A DNA stretch of 35,000 bases from a bacterium. Its GTDB lineage: Bacteria; Fidelibacterota; Marinisomatia; Marinisomatales; TCS55. Shown here piece after piece: positions 7,779-21,700 of the stretch (the stretch's first letter is position 1; each line of letters opens with the position of its first letter). The notes under the pieces were generated by a model. The model saw only the letters and a program-made list of their open reading frames with translations, was not told where the DNA came from and ran no database searches. The DNA lies in the NCBI GenBank assembly GCA_004321715.1, contig SGYN01000016.1, positions 1 to 35,000 of the forward strand. Direction: 5' to 3'. The position numbers were made by a program, and so were the translations under genes.

Positions 7779-9735
7779 TTACTTCAATAGAATCAATTTA
7801 CGTGTGCTAGTAAAAGTATTCGTTTCCATCAAAAGGAAGTATATACCAGCGCTTACATCTTGATTGAATTTATCTTTTCCATGCCAACGTATTGTTCTAT
7901 ATCCAGCAGCTTCAAATTTATTAGTCAGTAATTTTACTTCTTGCCCTAGAAGGTTATATATGGATATACGAACATTGCTATCTTCCGGTAAATCATAACG
8001 GATTGTTGTAGTTGGATTAAATGGATTTGGATAGTTTTGGTGTAATGCATATTCTTCAGGTAAAGGAGCAATGGTATTAAATTGATAAGATTGAGTAAAG
8101 ATCTGCGTAATCTGACCTAAACGATTCCGCATATCAATCATCCATTCAATTTCTGTATCTGCATCCATTAATCTTTTAAATGCAAATTTAAATTGTTTAT
8201 TAATAGGCTGAACCCGTTGTTCTTTATTTAAATCCGCGACTTGAAATATCATTCGATGATTAATTGAATCGTGATAGAATAGTGATGTCCAGCTTTGATC
8301 TAACCTTGAAGAATGGTTAATAAATTGAATTATTTCAGGATCATATGAAAATTCTATTCCTATAGATCCAATAGATTGAATTGAATCCAAATTCAAATTC
8401 AAGAAAATATAATCATTTTCTTGCCCTATCTTTTTATCTGGATACCCCACAGATAAACTTGCATTATATTTATCATAGATCATATTTCTAGTAAGTTGAG
8501 CACCATCATTTTCAAATCCATTTGACCAATTCCACATTTGAATAAAAACCATTAAATCTTCAAAATTCATTAAAGTATCTGGATGTAATTGCATATAAGG
8601 AGGTTCACCTAATGCAGGTCCAACTTCATGGGAATGTACAGTTGTATCGGACCACCAGTATTGTTGAAATGAAACTAAATCTTCAAAATTAACGAGTCCT
8701 GAACGATCATAATCCCCTAAAATATTAATAGAAAAAGAAAGAGAATCGTGATCATAACTACCATCGGGATCACCATTATTATTTCCATCAAATGGATTAT
8801 CCCATATATCACGTAATTGTTGATTAATAAAAACTTGTATTTGCTCATCTGCATAATAACTTTCTTCTGGATAAATGGTTAAATGAGCCACTTCACCATC
8901 TTGGATAAATTGAGCAGTATAATCAAGAAAACCTCTTTGATTACTTTGTAATATTATTCCATTAGAATATGAATCAAGATTCATCTGACCAGTAAAAGTT
9001 AGTATAATGCGATCATACCAATAAATGTACTCCCCTGTATCAGGAGAGATTTCTGTTAACAATGGCAACACCTGATTATCAAAATGAATACTTATTAACT
9101 CGGAAGAGGATGATTGCCACTCATCTGAAATAGATAATTGTAGTAATAAACTAGTATCAAGATTAAATAAGTCTTCATCAGAATTCCATATAAGTGTATC
9201 AGAATATTCTAAACTACCTATATTATATAGACTATCTTGTAGAGTTGCCAGATTCCAAGAATTTCCATTATTAACTGAATATCGAAGAATAATAGCATAA
9301 TGATCATTGGTTGAATCAGCTATCGAATAGGTAAGCCTTATATCTCCATAATATTCATCTTGAGTTAAGCTCATCACACCTGCCACAGAACCAATATAGT
9401 TATCGATAGTAAATACATCTGAAATATAGATTGAAGATGTATCTTCTGGCGTCTGCAAACTATCAGATTGCAAATCATATGCAAGAATTTTTAATTGGAC
9501 ATTTGGATGAAAACTTTCATCAAGGTCCGCCATTGAATACCAGATTATAGACATAGTATCTAAACCAATATCGCCACTTTGCTCTACAGTAGTGGCATCA
9601 TTCCACTGAATGCCATCCGTTGTATAACTAATTTGATAATCTAATTCATCATCATCAAAATCATACAGATACAATGAAAGGTTAATGTTGTTGTGGTATT
9701 CACCTTGTAAAGGCATAAATGTAATCTCTGGAGGA
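7779..9735 (-). other. C-terminal module: SbsA-like Ig, dockerin-like, cohesin-like and T9SS sorting domain
   Basis: After two beta-rich segments, an SbsA-like Ig domain (LTEISPDTGEYIYWYDRIIL) leads to GDYDRSGLVNFEDLVSFQQY and MNFEDLMVFIQMWN, two halves of a dockerin-like calcium module. A cohesin-like segment follows (IGSIGIEFSYDPEIIQFI). The last 98 residues contain HQNYPNPFNPTTTIRYDLPE, VRISIYNLLGQEV, AGYRTIRWHGKD, SAGIYFLLM and a final RKLILLK. This is a standard T9SS type A sorting domain, recognised and processed at the outer membrane. Confidence 0.9.
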
Positions 9736-12700
9736 TAGTTGATGTCTATAACTTCAAGATTTACAAGCATCGTATCTGTAAGCTCACCATCCGATACTAT
9801 AATAGTAAAAAATGTGTCATCACTTCCCCTTGAGACCATTCCATAGATACTATCACCGACCAGAGTCATCCATGGAGGACCATCATACAATTCCCATATC
9901 AAAGTAGAATCTTCTGGATCAATTGCTGATGGATAATACACAAAATATTCATCCACAAAAGCTGTATCAACTACATGTGAAGTTATTGTTGGCAAATCAT
10001 TTACTGGGTTGACATACACATTAATTTCTAATGAATCATTTAAGAGGCCATCAGAAGCGTACAATGTAAATATCGTATCAAGATCACCTTCAATAGGTGT
10101 TCCAGAAACATCATCACCTTCCATTGATAACCAACTTGGTAAGTGATCAACTGCCCAGGATATAGGCAATCCTTCCGGATCGTATCCTGCAAAATTAAAA
10201 GAAACAAATTCATCTTCTATAGCCAATAATGAATCTGAAGATGTAATTACAGGTAAATCATTATATGGGATGACCTCTACAAATACTAGAACAGTATCCA
10301 AATACTCGCCATCAGAAACAATGATTTGAAAACTTGTATCTTGAGCGCCTTCATTTGGTGAACCAAATGTGCTATCTCCAGTTGTATTCATCCATGAAGG
10401 AAGATTATTAAATGTCCAGATCAATGTTGAATCTTCTGGGTCTTCTGCAGAAGCATGATATACATAATAATCTGATTCATCAACGATAATAGAGTCAGGA
10501 GATTTTATTTCAGGTGGATCATTAACCGTTGTGACATAAATCCCTACATCAAGTGTATCAGAAAAATAGGAATCATAATAAATTAATAGAAAGCTTGTAT
10601 CCAAATCCCCTTCTAAAGGTGTTCCATATATAGAATCATTACTCATTACAAGCCATTCTGGTTCATTTAATATCTCCCAACGATTAGTACTCATATCTGG
10701 ATCATATCCTTCGTATGAATAATTATATGTCTGATCTTCAACTGCAAAAGAAGTCGATGATGATGTTATAACAGGAGGGTCATCATCTAGCATATAGATT
10801 GTTATTACTGTTATGGCAGAATCACGACGCTCTACATTATCAAAAGCATATACAATTGTATCTTTACCAAAATAATTTTCATTAGGTTGATAGGTTATAG
10901 TAGAATCACTTATGATTGCAACACTTCCATGTTTAGCAGAATCTAGTATAGCAAGATTTACTAAGTGAAAATTCACAATACTATCATTTGAAACCGGATT
11001 AAATAATAGATCAGAATCTTCATTCATAAAGAATTGATCGTTTGCTAATGTTAACCAAACATCAGGAACCGATCTAAGATTTTCATAGGCGCCTAAATCA
11101 GGCGCCGTCCCTAGTGGAGCAGGTCTGTTCACAGCATTTATATCTACACTAAAACTAGTGGAAATATCTCCTACGCCAATAGACATAGAGTAATCAGATA
11201 ATCGATAATCATTATTATTAATATTATTAAATAGAGGATTTATATCAATATTTGAACTATCCCAAGATACTAGTGACTCACTAGAACTACTTGTCTCATG
11301 AGAATAGTTAATTCCATATAAACCTCCTTCTATATTTGAGTGTGAAATATTTAACAAATCATTTATATCAGATATATACATTTGATCTGGAACATTATTA
11401 TAGATAATTGAGTTTATAGCTTCAACATTGGATCCATCTGATAGGTTAAGAGCGCCTCCATGAAATTCGGATTGATTATCAACAATAGTAGAATTACCAA
11501 TTGTTACATTAGAATTAGTTGAATATATCGCACCACCATATTGACCTGCATAGTTATTATGTATTACGATATTATATAATCCTGGATTCGAATTACTATA
11601 CAAAGCAATAGCGCCCCCTGTAGAGTCTGCACTATTATTTGATAGAACTAAGTTTGTCATTGTTGGATTCGAAGAACTCATAGCGATTCCAGCACCATTT
11701 TCTGCAGAATTATTATCAATAGTTAACTTATTTAATATCGCACTAGAGTTATTCTGCATGTATATAGCACCACCATATGCTGCTGCTGCATTATTAGAAA
11801 ATGTAATACTTGAAAGATTTGGATTACCTCCATTTAGATAGAGACCTCCACCATTCTCAGTAGAATTATTATTTAAAATAATTAAACTCTCCAGAAAAAG
11901 ATTTGAATTAATTGAATATACAGCGCCCCCATATTGAGAATAACCATTTTGTATGGTTAGCCCTACTAACTTTATTTGCGAATCATCTACATTTGATATT
12001 GTTACAACAGAACCATTTGATTGACCATCAATTATTGTACTTGAAATTTGAGATGTATCACCAGAAATATAATATTCAGAAGCAACAATTAGTGCTTTAC
12101 CAAGTAAATCAATATTTTCATTATACGTACCACTGAATACAATTAATGTATCATCATCAAATGATTGATTAATGGCACTTTGTATTGAAATAAAATCTCC
12201 AGCACCATTTTGATTGATTTCATATTTTTGGGGTGAAGGTGTAGAAAAAACATCCAATGTTTTTTGACTTTCTAATCCAGAATAATCTATTGCAGATATG
12301 CGATAATAATAAGTTGTCCCATTTTGAAGACTATCAATAACAACTGTGGTATCATTAGGATTAGAATTTCTTGCGATTATATTCGATGGGAACTGCTCCA
12401 TACCACCATAAACTAAATATTGATAAAGATCTTCTTCTTGATTCTTATTCCATGATAATGTTATTTGTCTATTTCCAGGATCAGTTACAAGATTTTCAGG
12501 CATTTCAGGTGGAACCATATCCACAGCTTCTGAGTCCCATGTCGCTCCATTAATTGTTGCATGATTACCATTTCCACTTATATCATAAATTGTTCTACCC
12601 GAACTTTCGCCAAACTTCCAGTAACCTAATAAGGAAGATGAAGATTGATACTGATCTGAATTCTCATTCAAATTAATATTTAATGGGTTACTATTTATGG

Positions 12701-15700
12701 CCTGAATTTCATTGAGACTTAATGTATCATTCCAAATAATTACCTCATCAATTTTCCCATCATACCACTGAGGGTCTCCACTATTATGGCGTCCTATTCT
12801 AAAGTTACTTCCATCTGGAGTTGCCTGGGTAAAAGTTTCACTACCTACTAATTCTCCATTCATATAAAGTAAAGCAATACCCGTATCATAAACAGCTACC
12901 GCGTGATACCATTTATCGGGACTATAAGTAAACGGTGAATCGTAAAATCCATTGTGGTATTGGACATCAACACTATTATCCTGATCTTGATAGCCCAAAA
13001 TAATAGATTGTCCATATCTTCCCCCAATATCACTATCTACAATAGATTGTTCACCAGAATTAACATCTGGCTTAAATAGTACAGAAATAGTAAGAGGAAG
13101 TAAATTGCTTGCAAGAGGGGTGTCGATATAATCGTCATCTCCATCAAAACTGAGACATTGTTCATTTACAGGATCATGAGGCATCGCAAAAACAGCACTA
13201 GTTTTCTCACTTTCATTTCCTGCTAAATCAACAGCAGAAATACGATAATGCCATATAGATCCATCTGTTATATTATTATGACTAAATTTCTGTAATCCAA
13301 TAAATCCATCACCTATATAAGTACTAGGGTTACTAACCGTATCTGCATAAACCTTGTAATAAGCCAGATCAGTTTCTGTATTTTCTACCCATGTTAAATC
13401 AACTTTTCCTAATCCAGGTGTGGCAATTAAATTATCCGGAGCATTAGGAACATCTCCATCTACATATATATCACTGCTACCACTTATAGAAAATATTGAT
13501 CCTATTTCAGGTAAATTAAGCAACGATCTATTCCCAGCAAAGTCATTGATGGATCCTCCATTTAAAACCAAAGAGCTATCCGTTTGGTAGCCTAAGTCAA
13601 GAGAACTATGTCCACTTTCAATTATGTAACGAAAAACTAATGCTGTACTCCCAGTTCCACTTAGATAAGGAATAGAGACATCATTTGAACCAGTTTCTAA
13701 AATTAATTGAGGTGATCCTGTAATATTCACTTGCTCGCTGAAGTCTATTGAAATATAAATCGTATCACCAAAAATATAAGTGCCATTTGAATCCAGAGAT
13801 GAAACAGAATTAACAAATGGCAAAATACCATCAATTATCAAATCTTTATTAGATGATAATGAGCCAGTAGAATCAGGTTCGGGAAGTAATAAAACCATAT
13901 TATTCCCGGCAGCATCATTTATTGAACCTTGATTTAATTCTAAAGCATTTTGATCAACATAACCAAGATCACCCGAATAATGTCCTTCAGAAATAATATA
14001 GGAAAAATTGATGATACTAGTACCAGAACCACTAGTATAGTTACTTATAGCATCATTATCACCAGTTTCTAATGAAAGAGTTGGCACTCCAGTCACAATT
14101 ACTGGCTCTGAAAAGGTAATATTTGTTATTATGGTATCTCCTACAATATAAGTTGAGTTTCCAGATGAACTAGTTACAGACTCAACAACAGGAGCTCCTC
14201 CATCAACAACTAAAGATTTATTTGCGGAAAGTGAACCATCAGATCCAGGTGGAATTAAAGTTAATGAAGCATTATTTCCAGATACATCTCGTATAGAACC
14301 ACCATTTAATGATAATGCAGTCGTATTTGAATAATCAAGATTATTGCTTTGATGACCTAGGCCAACTACGTAGTTAAATGTAATAAATGATGACCCGGAG
14401 CCAGAACTATAATCCACTATTGTATTTTCATTATTACTATAGGTAACTAATGATACTTGTGGACTTCCTATTACATGTACATTATCATCAAATACAATTA
14501 CAACTGGTATAGTATCTCCAACCATATAATTACCATCTGGTAAAGAAGAAGTAACTGAAGTCATCACTGGAACGATACCATCTACAATAAAATTTTTATT
14601 TGTACTTAAAGAACCAGTTGAATCGGGATCAGCTAATATTAATCCAGCATTATTTCCAGCAACATCTCGAATAGAACCACCATTTAAAGTTAGTGAAGAA
14701 GAGGAAATATACCCCAAGTCACTACTTAAATGACTAGCAGCAACGGTATAATTAAATGTAATCGTAGGACTCCCTGATCCGCTTGAATAATCTAACGTAG
14801 CATCATTATCACCGGTTTCAATTAATAATTGAGGTGTTCCAGTTATTGATACAACTTCATCAAATGTTACTGTAATACCAACTGTAGTACCAAAAGTCAG
14901 TGTCCCGTTATCATCAGGAGATGAAACACTTGTTATACTAGGAACAATACCATCAATCACAATAGCCTTGCTTGCGCTGAATGAGGATGCCGTTCCAGGA
15001 ACTGGAAGATTTAAATTGGCATTATTACCAGCTAGATCAAGGATTGAGCCGCTATTTAGTGATAAAGCTGATGCACTAGCATAATCCAAATCATTAGTGA
15101 AATGACCTTGAGTAACAATATAATTAAATATTATTGTCGATGTATTATTTCCACTAGCATAATCAGCAATACCATCTGAAGTACCTGTTTCCATAGTCAA
15201 CTGAGGGACCCCAGTTACTGCAACATTCTCAGAGAAATTCACAGCAATACCTAGTGTATCACCGATCTTATATGTTCCATCTAATAAATTTGTAGAAATA
15301 GAACTAATAATTGTTGGTATAATTCCATCAATAACTAGATTTTTATTTGCACTTAATGATCCAGATGCGCTTGGAGCAGGCAATGTCAATACAGCACTAT
15401 TACCTGATAAATCACTAATTACTCCATCGTTTAATGCGAAAGCGGATGTACTTATATAATCTAAATCATCACTAACATGATCACGAACAACAATATAATC
15501 AAATAATAATATATTTGTACCGCTGCCTCTTGAATAATCTACTACTGAATTTTGAGCACCTGTTTCAAGTGCAATCTGAGGAAATCCATTACTTGTATCC
15601 ACAGTAACAACCTCAGAAAAATTGATAGCTATCTCTAATGTATCACCAATATTATACATTCCATTCAATTGAGAGGATGATACTGAAACTACGGAAGGGC

Positions 15701-18700
15701 TTACTGCATCTACTACCAATGCTCTATTTCCAGATAGAGAACCAGAAGCACCAGGTTCTGCAAGAGTTAATGTTGCATTATTACCTGCTATATCGCGTAT
15801 TAAGCCATTGTTAAGTGATAGAGATAAGGTGTTTACATACCCTAGGTCCGTATTTAGATGTCCTTCATCCGCAATATATTGAAAAGTCAAAATAGAAGTT
15901 CCTGAACCGCTGGTATAATAAATAGTCGCATCGTTTGATCCTGTTTCCAAAGCTAACTGTGGTATAGCAGTAACATTGACATTCTCATCAAAGTGTACAG
16001 TTATATTCAAGGTATCACCAGCTTTGAAATATCCATTGGCAGTAATTGCTGAAACAGAATCTACCATCGCAAACACTCCATCAATTACAATATCTTTATT
16101 TGTTGCCAATGAGCCTGTCTCTCCAACAGTTGGTAACGTGAGGCTGACATTATTTCCAGCAAGATCTTGAATGACACTATTATTCAATGAAAACGCAGTA
16201 CTACTATTATATTCTAAATCAGAATTTTCATGGCCAGCTATTATAGTATAAATAAAAGATAATGTATTGGTACCTGACCCTATGGAATAACTTGCTACAC
16301 CATCATTGGTTCCTGTTTCTAATGTTAATTGCGGTACACCCGTAACAGTAACAGCTTCATTAAACTGCACTGTTATTATAACATCATCTCCAATTTTATA
16401 TGCACTATTATCAGAAGTGGATGAAACAGAAAGAACAGATGCAGGAATTCCATCAACTATAATATCTTTTGTATTTGCTAATGAACCGGTAGAATCAGGA
16501 TCAGGCAATGTTAAGATTGCATTATTAGTAGCAGCATCTTTAATTGATCCATTATTTAATTCCAATGAGCTATTTGAAACATAATCAAGATCAAAATTTG
16601 TATGACCACTAGAAATTATATATTGAAAATTCAGTGTACCTGTACCTGTACCTGAAATATAGTTAAGCGCTGCATCATTATCACCAGTTTCAATAGTAAG
16701 TTGTGGAGTACCCGTAACAGTTACCGCTTCATTAAAACCAACATTAATCAATAATGTATCACCAATACCATAAATCCCATCATCAGCTGTAGCGCTCACA
16801 GAGGTTACAATCGGCCTAGCAACATCAATCACACTTGTATTCCAAACGGCACCTGAAAATGAGGCGTGCTGTCCTTTCGTACTAACATCATATAATGTAA
16901 ACCCAGTGCTCTCACTAAAGCGCCAATACCCTTTCAGATTTGATGAAGAACTGTAATTTCCATTATTAGATCTTAAATCTGTACTACCACCACCACTGTA
17001 TAATTGAAGTAATTCTTCCTGTGTTAACGCCTTATTCCAAACGCCAATCTCATCAATATTTCCATCAAAATACTCATCATCTGACGAATTAACCCACCGT
17101 GCAATTTCTAATCCTAAATCAGTACTGAATTCAATATCTGTTGTAACTGACTCAATCAGATTTCCATTTATATACAGTTTGACATATTGACCATCTTTAT
17201 ATACACCCGAAACAAAATAATTTGTCCCTGCGCTATAATAATTAGCTGCAGTACTTGCTTTAGCATTGGACTCACCTGATCCAGCCAATGCCCAGATCTC
17301 TCCATTCGAACGTACACTTAATCGATATCCATTGCTTCCCGAATCAGGCATCCGATTTAATATTGTAGCATTTTTTAATACATCTGCTTTTATCCAAGCG
17401 GAAACTGTTAGCTCATCTGTGATATCAAAATCATCACTGTTAGTACCTGATGCAAAATCATCTGTTCCATCAAAATTTAGAGAGCTTGCTACATCTAAAT
17501 TATGCGAAAGAGATGAAACATCGCTTGTTGTATTACTATTATTTCCAATATTATCTACTGCAGCGATTCGATAATAATATATCGATCCATTTGTAAGGCC
17601 TGTTTGAGTATATGTTTCTGTTCCAGTTGAGATAGTAGCTAATAAGGTTGTTGGATTACTGGAAGATCCGCCGTAAACCTTATATGATGCTAAATCTTGA
17701 TCGCTATTTGCAGTCCAATCAAGTCGAGTTTGTTCATGGCCTGGAGTTGCAATTAAACCAGATGGTATTGCTGGCAACACACCTTCCACATTTAAATTCA
17801 TATTAGAACTGAGAGAATTACTTACCCCTGGTGTAGGTAGAGTTAACACCGCAGAATTTCCAGCAACATCCTTAATAGATCCATTATTCAAACCTAATGC
17901 ACTTGTACTGATATATGATAGATCTGCATTAACATGACCTGAAGCAATAATATATCTAAAAATCAAAGTGGTAGAGCCACTACCAGATAAATAATTTACT
18001 GCCGCATCTGTCGCACCTGTTTCTAACGTTAATTGGGGAACACCAACAACAATAATTTCTTCATTAAATACAACGGAAATATCTAATGTATCTCCCATCT
18101 TATAACTACCATTTGCATTATCTGACATCGCCAATGAAATTGATGGGGGATTTGCATCTAATATAATTGATTTATTATATCCTAAAGAACCAGCATCCCC
18201 TGGGTTAGGCAAAGATAATATTGCCGTATTTCCTACAGCATCAACTATCGATCCACTATTTAGACTTAACGCAGAAGAGCTTACAATATCAAGATCAACT
18301 GATGTATAGCCATTGGCAACAATAAATTGAAAGGTCAAAACATTTGTACCTGTACCAGAAATATAATTAGCCAAAGCATCTGAATCGCCTGTTTCCACAG
18401 TTAATTGTGGAATACCACTAACAGTAATGGCCTCACTAAAAGTTACCGTAATACCTAGTGTATCGGATATACTATATGTTGTATCTATTTCATTTGAACT
18501 AATAGAAGTTACTGAGGGTGCTAGTCCATCAATAAACAAGTTTTTATTTGCGGCTAATGAACCAGCTGCTCCAGGAGCAGCAAGAGAAAGATCAGCAAGA
18601 CTTCCGGCAGAGTCTATAATTGTACCACTATTAAAAACTAACGCACTATCACTTAAATAACCTAAATCATTACTAATATTACCACTAGCTACTGTGTATG

Positions 18701-21700
18701 AGAAACTTAGCACTGCTGTACCACTTCCATTATGATATTCTACATAGGTATCTTGAGTTCCAGTCTCTAGAGTTATCCTAGGTTTACCTGACAAAGTATC
18801 TACAAGAACAGTTTCACTAAAAGTGATAAGAATTGGAATGGTATCACCAATCTTGTAAACAGAATCAACTGAAGTTGATGAAACAGAAAATACCGTAGGT
18901 ACAATTCCATCTATAACTAATGTTTTATTATTACTTAGTGATCCATTTGCTCCTGGTGCCGGTAGGGTCATTATTACATTATTACCTGCTGCATCTTTTA
19001 TACTACCTCCATTAAGACCAAGGGCAATAGTACCAACGTAATCTAGATCACTAGCAACTTCACCAGCTGACACAGTGTATAGAAATGTCAAAATCGATGT
19101 TCCACTACCTCTTGTATAATTTACTACCGCATCCAGGTTTCCAGTTTCTAAAGAAATTTGTGGAGATCCTACTACATGTACCACTTCATTAAACATGATC
19201 GTAATTCCTAATGTATCACCAAGCTTATATAGACTATCAGTAACATTGCTACTAACAGAATTTATAATTGGTATTATACCATCAATTACTAGTGCCTTAT
19301 TACCAGCGAGTGAATTGGTAGAGTCAGCTTCTGGAAGTAATAATTGAGCATTATTTCTTGCGGCATCTCTTATTGTTCCTCCATTAAGAGAAAAAGCACT
19401 TGAATCAATATAGTTTAAATCAGATGAGAAATGACCAAATTCAACAATATATTGAAATCCCAAAGTTGATGTACCACTACCAGTGTTATAATACAATACT
19501 GCATCATTTTGACCGGTTTCTAAGGTGAGAGTTGGAGTTCCAGAAACCGTTACCACCTCTGAAAAAACAACGTCTATTGCTACTGTATCTCCAACAATAT
19601 AAGCAGAATCTAATGTACTACTAGTTACAGCGCTAACAACAGGCGCAGCGCCATCTATAACTAAAGACTTATTTGCCGAAAGCGAACCAGGAGATCCAGG
19701 TGGCGTCAAAGTTAATATCGCATTATTACCAGATTCATCTCGTATAAAACCTCCATTTAATGATAATGCAGTTGTATCCATATAATCTAAATCATTGCTT
19801 GAATTACCTAAACCAACCATATAACGAAACATAAGCGTAGGCGATCCACTACCACTCCTATAATTCACAAGTACATCTGTAGCTCCAGTTTCAAGAGACA
19901 GCTGTGGTGTTCCCGTAACCAAAACATTTTCATTAAAGGATACAGAAATATCCATGCTATCACCAGTACTATAAATTCCATTTATTGCATAGGTAGATAC
20001 AGAATCAATTATTGGGACAACGCCATCAATCTGTAATGATTTTGCATCAGCAAGTGATCCAGACGACCCTGGTTCTGGTAATATTAGAACTGCTCGATTA
20101 CCAGACTGATCATTTATTGTACCATTATTTAATGTAAGAGATGTAGTACTATCATAATCTAAATCACTAGAAGCCTGCCCAATGGAAATAATATATTGAA
20201 AATTCAGTATACGAGTACCAGCACCACTTATATATCCTGCTGAGCCATTCACATTGCCTAGATTAAGAGATAGCTGAGGGACTCCCGTAACGTTAATGAT
20301 ATCACTAAATGTGATTCCAATAACTAGTGTGTCGCCAACAATATATACTCCATCTGCATTAGAAGATGAAATATCTGTAACCCCAGGCACTGATCCATCT
20401 ACAACAATATTTTTATTTGCAGATAATGATCCTAAAGAACCTGGAATAGGGAGAGTTAAAATGGCATTATTTCCACCATTATCCCTAATAATACCACCAT
20501 TTAAAATCAGTGCATTTGTATTAGTATAATCAAGATCTATACTAAAATTTCCATCTAAAACAGTATAATTGAACGTAAGAGTATCCGTACCAGATCCAAG
20601 CGAATAATTTACAACTGTCCCCCCTAATTGACTTACAGCCCATGTTGCACCATTATTCAATGTTGCATCATGACCATTGCCTGTTGCGTCTACAGAAGTA
20701 TTTCCTGAGCCTTCATTTAATCGTAAATACATTACTAGGTTAGAAGAAGAAGTATAACTACTAGAGTTTGAAGTTAGATCTAAAGAAGCGTTAGTATTAT
20801 ATAGTGTCAACGCTTCCTGAGCGCTTAACCCAGTATTCCAAATAGCAAATTCATCAATATCACCATTAAATCTCTCTCCGCCATAAGAGTCTCGACCGAT
20901 ACTTAATCCATTTGAAGAGCTTTGAGTCCCGCTACTACTTCTTGATGCTTCTAGAACTCCATTTAAATATAAATAAGCAGTGCCATTGACTCTTGTTAAT
21001 ATAACGTTATACCATGTATTTGCAGTAAGAGTAGTAGAACCTGAAAAACCTGTTGGTGCCCAAGCAGACAATCGACCAGCTGAGTTTACTTGTATTTCAT
21101 AATTCCCAGGACCACCACGTTTACAAAAAATCTGTCTGGTAGCTCCAATTGCATCAATATTAAACCAAACAGAAATTGAATAATCATTCGCACCAAATTG
21201 TAGGGAACTATGATTAGGGATAAACGCATAATCATCGCTACCATCTAAATCCAATGCAAAACCACCAGTAGATAATTGAATTTGTGGTGTATCGGAAACA
21301 GTGACATTTTCTGTAAAGACGACATCAATGGGAATAAGATCACCTGTTATATAATTTCCATTAGAGACTGATGATGTCACACTGGTTACCTGTGGTACAC
21401 CACCATCAATTACAATATCTTTATTAGCACCTAAAGACCCAATTCCACCAGGAGTTGGTAATGTAAGAGTCGCTGGATTACCAGCAGCATCAGTAATTGT
21501 TCCACCATTTAATCCCAAAGCAGTTGTACTAGCATAATCTAGATCATTGCTATTTTGATCCATTCCGACAACATACCTGAATGAAAGAAATGTATTACCA
21601 TCACCAGAGTCATATGTTGCGATAGCATCTATCACTCCAGTTTCCAAGGTTAATTGAGGAATACCAGTTCCAGTTCGTGAAAAAGAATAGATAGGTTCAT

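Noticed and set aside
11341-11356. TGTGA-N6-TAACA within the giant gene, a near match to a CRP site
   Set aside because: Inside coding sequence, imperfect, not palindromic in its core, and with no promoter context.
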